Part shown: positions 58,408 to 64,000 of the stretch, piece after piece
How the letters are laid out: every line of letters begins with the position of its first letter
Numbering within the stretch: the stretch's first letter is position 1
DNA from: Flavobacteriales bacterium UBA7666
GTDB taxonomy: Bacteria > Bacteroidota > Bacteroidia > Flavobacteriales_D > Crocinitomicaceae
NCBI GenBank assembly: GCA_002483265.1
Contig: DLHO01000027.1
Coordinates: 1-64,000 of the forward strand
Reading direction: 5' to 3'
Length of the DNA: 64,000 bases
Made by a program: the position numbers and the translations under genes
Notes under the pieces: model-generated
Seen by the model: the letters and a program-made list of their open reading frames with translations, nothing else
Database searches by the model: none
Told to the model about the DNA's origin: nothing

Positions 58408-60315
58408 TCACTTTTCTATTATTTCCATCACAACTCGAAAGCCAACTCCTGGGTCCGGGTTTGAATATTGCTGTGTTTTATCAAAGGTAGATTCTTCAAA
58501 CAAGTTATACCACGATCCTCCAAGTGCCGTTCCTTTAGTGCTGGTCATTTCAGAAACATTCCCAAATGTATTGAGAAGTCCCAATTTATTTGGCAGGTAA
58601 CTTTTCACATTCACCTGATGAAAACCACCGTCTTCAAAAAACCGTCCTTTAATGGGTTGGATATTTGCCAGGTAACAATCAGACGAATTTTTGATGTTAT
58701 TGTTCGGAAAAGGGGTGATTGCTTTCGGATCTCCGGAGCCTGCTGCAGTTCTCCATTCCAATTCAGTTGGCAGGCGAAATACTACTTGTGTGTACGTTCT
58801 TTTGCGCTGTAAATTGTATTGTTTGGTCAACCATTCACAATATGCTTTTGCCCCATCAAAGGAGATGCAAACAATCGGGTAGTTGTCATATGCCGGATGC
58901 CAGTGATACATGTTGCCCATTGGGTCAAGAGACTGGTCGGCCATTTTCCCTTTTTTCCATTGAGTGGAATCGTACATTGCAATAGTGTGAAGATCGGTTT
59001 GGTTTGATCGTTCCAAATTACTCAGGAATTTGCGGTAATCTCCGTTTGTAACCTCATATTTATCAATGTATACGTTTCCTTTGAGTTCAACCATGTTTTT
59101 CTCCAGGGTTTTCAAATCCAGTACAGTTGAAAGAAAGGAAGAAGATTTCTCTTTACCGGACAACAACTCCAGAACATCACTTTGCTGGCCGCTTTGTTCC
59201 GCAATTTTTAAAAGAAGGGGTTCCAACTCCAGTTTCTTAGCGACTTCTTCACTTTCAGAATAGTGCTGGTATAATTTGATCATGGAAGGAAGATACATTC
59301 CGTTGAATTGTTCGGCCTTTAGATCACCGATATTGTAAGAAAACACTTCTTCCAAGTAATCCAGTAAATAACGTTTTTCGTAGTTTCTCCGAATGATTGC
59401 GGTATTGTCAAAATTGGATTCACTGTATTTGTAAGCCAAACCTGTGAGGTACAATTTATCTCCGAAAATTTCTTCAAATCCGGTAATTGCACTGGCAGAA
59501 AAATAAGCCGGACGCTTGCCTTTCAGAAGGTGTTCGTAAAGCTTGTTTGATTGGGCTTTTGCTTCTTCCTCTGTCTCGGCCTTTTTCAATATTAAAGGTT
59601 CATATCCTAATTGTTTCAGCATGCGGTTCCTGTAATCATCAATAATGATTAAATGGAGATTGATTACTGTGACATCTTTTCTGAAATTCTTTGCTGCCTG
59701 AATAATCCATGGAGCATAGGTGTCATTGTCACCATAAGTGAAAAGGATCGCGTTTTCATCCAGTTCCGAAAGAATATTGTATCCCCAGTTCAACATTCCA
59801 ACCGACAGTTCATTGATTTCGAACAATCTTTTAGCGTAGAAATTTCGCTTTTCGCTGTCATTTTTAAGTTCGTAATGAATCATCAATAAATCCTGGATTA
59901 ACGGATCATTTGGCCGAAGCGCCTGAGCAGCTAAGAGATCCTCACTAGCGTCTTTTTGGAATCCATTTTCAGAATACTGAATGAAATACGCTTCGAAGCT
60001 TTTGGGTGATGACTTCCAGACTTGTTCGTGAATAGATTTACATTCTTTGTCCCACTTGCTGCGTTCCTCTTCAGTTGGCGACAGGTTTCTTAAAGCACGA
60101 TTAGCTCTGTAATAATTAATCCACGCTTCTCCGTTTTTGCTGTTTTTATCTATTTCTGCTTTCCAGAGTTTGATTTGTGTTTCGTACCAGGATGTTTCCT
60201 TTACTTCTTTCGCGATGCTGTAGACGGTTTCCGGTTTTTGGATGATCACACCATCTCTTTGCGAAAATGCGTTTAAACCAGTCAAAAAAGTAAATCCGAT
60301 TAGTATGTGTTTCAT
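58408..60315 (-). CDS. Secreted protein with formylglycine-generating-enzyme-like domain, 635 aa
   Basis: A signal peptide (to about residue 19, NAFSQ) precedes a helical TPR-like part (about 25-370) with WINYYRANRALRNLSP and DLLAAQALRPNDPLIQDLL. A C-terminal FGE-sulfatase (SUMF1-like) domain follows (about 390-635): YIDKYEVTNGDYRKFL, YPIVCISFDGAKAYCEWLTKQY, FRLPTELEWRTAAG, GLLNTFGNVSEMTST and GGSWYN...GVGFRVV. The two cysteines needed for formylglycine chemistry are not obvious, so it is more likely a non-catalytic relative, as in gliding proteins GldJ/GldK. It heads the sigma/anti-sigma operon. Confidence 0.82.
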   Translation of the reverse strand: MKHILIGFTFLTGLNAFSQRDGVIIQKPETVYSIAKEVKETSWYETQIKLWKAEIDKNSKNGEAWINYYRANRALRNLSPTEEERSKWDKECKSIHEQVWKSSPKSFEAYFIQYSENGFQKDASEDLLAAQALRPNDPLIQDLLMIHYELKNDSEKRNFYAKRLFEINELSVGMLNWGYNILSELDENAILFTYGDNDTYAPWIIQAAKNFRKDVTVINLHLIIIDDYRNRMLKQLGYEPLILKKAETEEEAKAQSNKLYEHLLKGKRPAYFSASAITGFEEIFGDKLYLTGLAYKYSESNFDNTAIIRRNYEKRYLLDYLEEVFSYNIGDLKAEQFNGMYLPSMIKLYQHYSESEEVAKKLELEPLLLKIAEQSGQQSDVLELLSGKEKSSSFLSTVLDLKTLEKNMVELKGNVYIDKYEVTNGDYRKFLSNLERSNQTDLHTIAMYDSTQWKKGKMADQSLDPMGNMYHWHPAYDNYPIVCISFDGAKAYCEWLTKQYNLQRKRTYTQVVFRLPTELEWRTAAGSGDPKAITPFPNNNIKNSSDCYLANIQPIKGRFFEDGGFHQVNVKSYLPNKLGLLNTFGNVSEMTSTKGTALGGSWYNLFEESTFDKTQQYSNPDPGVGFRVVMEIIEK

Positions 60316-60465
60316 GTTATTAATTTAAGAAAAATCTGCGCCTGTGCTGAAACTATGGTGTAAGCATAGCGCGCTTGACTTCCGGGTTTCTAAAAGGATT
60401 ACTCAGGCACTTGACAAAGGTTCATTTGAAGACGCACTTTTTTTCAAAGAAAAGACAGCAAAAAC

Positions 60466-60495
60466 AAAAAACCCTCTGTTTCCAAAGGGTTTCAA
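60466..60495 (-). terminator. Terminator of the T9SS cargo gene
   Basis: AAACCCT and AGGGTTT (60469-60475 with 60486-60492) form a stem. On the minus strand a run of Ts follows (the complement of AAAAACAAAAA). It lies 24 bp past the stop of the gene at 60516. Confidence 0.78.
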
Positions 60496-60515
60496 GCAAA
60501 AATAAATTTTAAGGA

Positions 60516-62060
60516 TTATTCTTTCACAAAGGATTTCCGGTCGTATTTTCCTCCTGCAGTGATCTCAAGAATATAAAAACCATTTTTCAATGAGTCAACC
60601 TGAATGATTGGGTTTTCCAGATTTCCCGCAAGAAGTTCTTTTCCTTCCAGGGTTATAATTCTGTAGGTTCCGGAAGTCAGTCCTTCCACCTGAATGAAGT
60701 CTTTAGCAGGATTTGGGTAAATCGAAACGGAAAGCTTCTGTTCTTCAGGAAGACTCAAAAATTCGGTTTCACAATAGAAATCTTGGTTGTTGTAGAAATT
60801 CTGAATGTGATTTGCAACATGAAACAAACTGTCCACACTTGCTGTTAAATTCGCTTCGTGCTTTCTTGCAAAAATGGCCGCATTGTTATAGCAAAGAATC
60901 TTTCCGGGACCAAAAACAACTTCGTCATGTCCTGTAACTGTTCTGCGATCCCCCGAAGGATTGGCGATTCCGCTATACTCATTCCAGCCAATAGTGGGGT
61001 CAATGTCGTAATAGATGAAAGTAGTAGGTTGATTGTTTCCGTCTAGCAATGGATTTCCGTTTGGTAACAGGCCGCTTAATGCGTTATTGTATTTAGAAGC
61101 GGTATTAAAATTGGCAGCATCCGTTATCAGGATATTGGAATTCAAGCTTCCGTCCAGATTCAAAATTCCGGCCGCAGGAGGCATCACACCATAACCCGGA
61201 TTCCCCGAAAAGGGCTCATCGTTTAAATCACCGTTGTAAACGTAGATGAGGTTTCTTCCCGGTTCTGAGCCAATATAATCATCATGCGGATTTCCCAGAT
61301 CGAAGTCGGCTAAGTGACCCACATGAAAGTGATTGAGGGTTTGTGTGCCACGGTTGAAAACAGTTGTTTGGAAAAAGACCGTATTAGTTAAAGCATTATC
61401 AGAACTATCATTGTATTGATAGAACATCATATGGACTTCTAACCCGGCCTGGTCTAATCCGGAAGGGTGAACACCTTTCCCGTCATTTACAATCGTATAA
61501 ACAGCTCTATCCCCACGAATTACCGGGTGCTCACCAAACTGGGGTTCATAGATTTGATCTCCATCCAAATCACGGAAAGGAGCAAGTAGCAAACTTTCAC
61601 CGTTCCCGGTATTGCCATTTCCCGGCCAGTTGGAAATAAAACCCGGAACAATATAACCGGCATCCATCCAGTGTGCGGCGTGATGATCGATCTCGTATTG
61701 TGTAACATCCCATAAGGAGAATTGATACTTGTCAATATACGACTGTGAACTGTAGTTGGCCTGATTCAATAAATAAGGACCGGGAGTGAAATCAGAATTC
61801 ATGAATTGAGAGACCGCACCTTTTAAATTTCCGTTTGCGTCTTCTCCAACGGCCATGAACGCCATAGAGTAAATAGCACTTACCAAGCTGTCTTTTGGCA
61901 CAAAGTATCCACCTGTTGTGCTGGGGTTGCTGAAAAACATTCCGTTGTTGGAAACTGAGAACTTGGTATTCGAATTAGAAGTTGTCAGGGTTAAAGAGCC
62001 TTGCCCGAAAGCAGATCCTCCCAGACCAATTATTAAAAATGATGTAATGATTGCTTTCAT
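60516..62060 (-). CDS. Secreted T9SS type A cargo protein, 514 aa
   Basis: A signal peptide (to about residue 20, GSAFGQ) is followed by a long beta-rich region without a recognised enzyme motif. It contains Asp/Asn/Gly-rich loops such as DLDGDQIYEPQFGEHPVI and NPSGDRRTVTGHDEVVFG. The C-terminal 75 residues (LSVSIYPNPAKDFIQVEG ... GTYRIITLEGKELLAG ... NGFYILEITAGGKYDRKSFVKE) are a typical type A sorting domain. It should be exported across the outer membrane and anchored or released. Function unknown. Confidence 0.82.
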   Translation of the reverse strand: MKAIITSFLIIGLGGSAFGQGSLTLTTSNSNTKFSVSNNGMFFSNPSTTGGYFVPKDSLVSAIYSMAFMAVGEDANGNLKGAVSQFMNSDFTPGPYLLNQANYSSQSYIDKYQFSLWDVTQYEIDHHAAHWMDAGYIVPGFISNWPGNGNTGNGESLLLAPFRDLDGDQIYEPQFGEHPVIRGDRAVYTIVNDGKGVHPSGLDQAGLEVHMMFYQYNDSSDNALTNTVFFQTTVFNRGTQTLNHFHVGHLADFDLGNPHDDYIGSEPGRNLIYVYNGDLNDEPFSGNPGYGVMPPAAGILNLDGSLNSNILITDAANFNTASKYNNALSGLLPNGNPLLDGNNQPTTFIYYDIDPTIGWNEYSGIANPSGDRRTVTGHDEVVFGPGKILCYNNAAIFARKHEANLTASVDSLFHVANHIQNFYNNQDFYCETEFLSLPEEQKLSVSIYPNPAKDFIQVEGLTSGTYRIITLEGKELLAGNLENPIIQVDSLKNGFYILEITAGGKYDRKSFVKE

Positions 62061-62202
62061 AAATAGAGTTATTAAGTGAATAATAACCTAAACGCGGTAA
62101 TATCAAAACACGTTGGAAAAATGCCGTTTCTATTGACGGAAAGGGGCAAATTGGTGACTGACTTAGTAAGAGTACTGATTGATGTCTTTGACTTAAAATA
62201 AA

Positions 62203-62230
62203 AAAGCCACTCGTGGAAACGAATGGCTTT
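62203..62230 (-). terminator. Terminator of the DUF4382 gene
   Basis: AAAGCCA/TGGCTTT with an inner CTCG/CGAA partial pairing forms a hairpin. On the minus strand it is followed by TTTTTTATTTT. It lies 35 bp past the DUF4382 stop. Confidence 0.78.
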
Positions 62231-62264
62231 TGTGGACATACTACTACTACCTATTACACCACAC

Positions 62265-62798
62265 CTAAAGAGGATTGATCGATAAAACCTTAATAACTGG
62301 TTTTAAAGAATAAGATCCGTTTCCTTGAATTACGATACTTTGCTCAGCATCGAAATCAAGTAATAATTCGTATTGCGTATTCGGTGCGAAATCAGTATTT
62401 AAATTGATTTTTAAACCGGATTGCTGTGCTGATGGAGTTGCCAAAGGAAACATCAAACTATCTACCATTACTGTATTGTTGCTTCCCAATATGAGACGTA
62501 GCTGTTCTAAATGCCCGGAAGGTAAACTTCCCACGTTTACTAAGGTTGCTGACACATCATTTTGAAGGGTCAACAGATCATACATTCCTGCATTTGTAGG
62601 AAGATTGATCCAGCCTTGCCCGCTATTATGAACCTGCACTTGCAAAACTTCTACATTGACTTGTTGGAAATCACCAGGTGCATCAACCATCTTCACAGTC
62701 ATTTGACTTTCTCCTTCTTTCTTCTTGCACCCGGTAGAAACTCCCAACGCCCCCACTGCAACCAACATCACAAAATATATAGTTTTCATCATTTTCAT
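62265..62798 (-). CDS. DUF4382 lipoprotein
   Basis: The 177-residue protein has a lipoprotein signal (VSTGC) and a single DUF4382 domain: MTVKMVDAPGDFQQVNVEVLQVQVHNSGQGW, YDLLTLQNDVSATLVNVGSLPSGHLEQLRLILG, and FDAEQSIVIQGNGSYSLKPVI. This beta-sandwich family is widespread in Bacteroidota and thought to be surface exposed; its ligand is unknown. The ATG at 62798 is used because the longer frame would begin with TTG at 62813. Confidence 0.88.
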   Translation of the reverse strand: MKMMKTIYFVMLVAVGALGVSTGCKKKEGESQMTVKMVDAPGDFQQVNVEVLQVQVHNSGQGWINLPTNAGMYDLLTLQNDVSATLVNVGSLPSGHLEQLRLILGSNNTVMVDSLMFPLATPSAQQSGLKINLNTDFAPNTQYELLLDFDAEQSIVIQGNGSYSLKPVIKVLSINPL

Positions 62799-62934
62799 TT
62801 TAGTTGATAGCAACTAAGGAAAATGTGTGCCAGAAACGTAAACTATTGATATAGTTGCGTTTATTATATCCGCAAGAGCTTTTATTTTTTCAAAATGAAA
62901 AGGATTCTTTCAAAAAAGCGGGAGAAAGTCAATT

Positions 62935-63279
62935 TTACCACCATTCAAACGCTGATTTCAACTGATAGCTTTCAGGAAGTAATTTAGCTAATTCACTGGC
63001 AATGGTTTGTGCGTCCTTTTCATCCGTTTCCCCATGCCATTTATACATTTTGGCATCTCCCCAATAATCGGAAAGCAGCACATTAATTTCGCAAAAATCG
63101 GATTCTCCCCATATTCGGGTTTTACCTACATCAAATAGAAAGGGCTGTGCCATTGAGTTTTTATGCGGGCAGGTTTCTTTGTAAGATTCGGTTATCCGTT
63201 CGATGTCCAGAAACTCCTCTTCCGAAAAGGCCGCACCGTCTTTTTTCCGGATGCTGATTGTTGCTCCAAAATCACTCAT
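62935..63279 (-). CDS. Hypothetical protein, 114 aa
   Basis: A small acidic soluble protein without signal peptide. It starts SDFGATISIRKKDGAAFSEEEF and ends QLKSAFEWW. Two regions look beta-stranded (FLFDVGKTRIWGES, EINVLLSDYWGDAKMY) and the C-terminal part helical. I do not recognise the family. It is monocistronic and lies between the DUF4382 gene and mfd. Confidence 0.6.
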   Translation of the reverse strand: MSDFGATISIRKKDGAAFSEEEFLDIERITESYKETCPHKNSMAQPFLFDVGKTRIWGESDFCEINVLLSDYWGDAKMYKWHGETDEKDAQTIASELAKLLPESYQLKSAFEWW

Positions 63280-63437
63280 AGTTATCTATATTTTTGATGT
63301 CTGTTTTCATGAAAGTCCGGATTGTAAAGGATCCGAAACAAACACACGAATTAATGAATTATTTATTTGATTTCATCTAAAAAACAACTGCAATTTCTAT
63401 TTCCAAATCAACTAAAAATCACGACCTTTGCATCATT

Positions 63438-63485
63438 CCGATTGTTATCGGGATTTACAAGGGGGGTACAGTAAGCTGTGTCCCC
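63438..63485. other. Palindrome and hairpin before mfd
   Basis: CCGATTGTTATCGGG (about 63438-63452) resembles the palindrome at 32509. Then GGGG and CCCC flank ACAG/CTGT (about 63462-63485) to give a GC-rich hairpin 20 bp before the mfd ATG. It could shield the ribosome site or be repeat debris. Confidence 0.4.
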
Positions 63486-63504
63486 TAAACTGTTTATTCA
63501 AAAT

Positions 63505-64000
63505 ATGGACCAGGCACATTTTTTACAACTTTTCAAGAAGCTCAAAGGACTCGATCAAACAGCTGACTTATTGCAACAGGCAGAAATCCGCATTCATTGG
63601 AAAGGACTGATTGGTTCTTCCAAATCGATTGCCGTGGCTTCCGTGTGCGAGCAAGTTCCCGGGAATCATCTATTCATTCTGGAAGACAAGGAAACAGCAG
63701 CTTACTTTCTAAATGACCTGGAACAATTGTATCCGGATAACAAACACATCTATTTTTATCCGGCTTCCTACCGTACCCCTTACCAACTGGAAGAAACCGA
63801 CAATGCCAATGTGGTAGCGCGTGCTGAAGTATTGGAAAAGATCAATACGGGAAAGAATACGTGGGTAGTTACTTATCCGCAAGCCTTATTTGAACGCGTT
63901 CCAACTCAGAAAAAGCTTTCCGAAAATACCATGCGTGTAGAACGCGGTAAAACCTATTCCATTGATTTCTTCAACGAATTGCTGTTGGAATATGGATTCG
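63505..64000 (+). CDS. mfd: Transcription-repair coupling factor, N-terminal part (cut by window end)
   Basis: 165 codons are visible and the frame runs off the window. The segment matches the UvrB-homology modules at the start of Mfd: HWKGLIGSSKSIAVASVC, HLFILEDKETAAYFLNDLEQLYP, YFYPASYRTPYQ, NVVARAEVLEKI and VVTYPQALFERVP. Full Mfd uses ATP to push stalled RNA polymerase off damaged DNA and to recruit UvrA. The ATG at 63505 starts at the expected place. Confidence 0.88.
   Translation, partial: MDQAHFLQLFKKLKGLDQTADLLQQAEIRIHWKGLIGSSKSIAVASVCEQVPGNHLFILEDKETAAYFLNDLEQLYPDNKHIYFYPASYRTPYQLEETDNANVVARAEVLEKINTGKNTWVVTYPQALFERVPTQKKLSENTMRVERGKTYSIDFFNELLLEYGF

Overview
This window is a 64 kb piece of a Bacteroidota chromosome, most likely from the order Flavobacteriales (perhaps a Fluviicola-like Crocinitomicaceae; the family is an inference). 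The evidence is: promoters of the Bacteroidota type (-7 box TAnnTTTG), proteins with type IX secretion C-terminal sorting tails, many short lipoproteins, low GC, a large-insert IspG, and the gene order DUF4175 - RsbW-like kinase - ybeY - mnmG - methyltransferase. No insertion sequence, prophage or CRISPR array was seen.

Layout. 0-2.1 kb holds metG. 2.2-8.5 kb is an accessory array of small secreted proteins and lipoproteins, including a tandem pair that looks like free-standing copies of the SecD periplasmic domain and two MORN-type proteins. 8.6-10.1 kb is a VOC - EVE - MarR - small membrane protein operon with a perfect inverted repeat around its promoter. 10.2-16.6 kb carries xseA/xseB, an iron(II) uptake operon (feoA-feoB-40 aa Cys-rich partner) and a LemA/DUF2207 pair. 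16.6-23 kb holds a carbamoyltransferase, hslR-like and MmcQ-like genes, an MtfA-type peptidase with a SEC-C tail, and ispG. 23.2-30.3 kb is a leftward operon for translation and rRNA functions containing mnmG and ybeY, and it is studded with parS sites. 30.4-32.6 kb holds gltX, folB and tRNA-Cys, followed by a damaged second copy of the tRNA 3' end. 32.9-37.6 kb holds a sigma/anti-sigma pair, a thioredoxin-like protein, an M28 peptidase and rpiB. 37.6-38.3 kb is a 660 bp AT-rich gap with DnaA-box-like sites between divergent genes. 38.3-47.6 kb holds a LytTR regulator, a secreted subtilase, propeller and TPR proteins, RNase R and ferritin. 47.6-51.5 kb is a giant sensor adenylate cyclase. 51.6-64 kb holds a USP protein, a GH3 enzyme, a DMT transporter, fructose-1,6-bisphosphatase, a second sigma/anti-sigma system downstream of a sulfatase-modifying-factor-like protein, a T9SS cargo protein, a DUF4382 lipoprotein and the start of mfd.

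Most striking points. (1) The 1305-residue protein at 47626-51543 joins an extracytoplasmic Reg_prop/Y_Y_Y sensor, normally the input of hybrid histidine kinases, to a complete class III adenylate cyclase and then to an HD phosphohydrolase domain. (2) Four near-perfect parS sites and one degenerate site lie within 2 kb around mnmG. With the AT-rich, DnaA-box-bearing gap 12 kb away and the divergent gene orientation there, they suggest an origin-proximal location. (3) Two tandem lipoproteins appear to be made from the SecD P1 domain. (4) An anti-sigma-like membrane protein carries a gliding-motility/T9SS type B-like C-terminal domain. (5) At five genes a promoter -7-like box ends exactly 4 nt before the start codon, suggesting leaderless mRNAs. 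No computed search was possible. Family names rest on motif recognition and start sites on reading the sequence.
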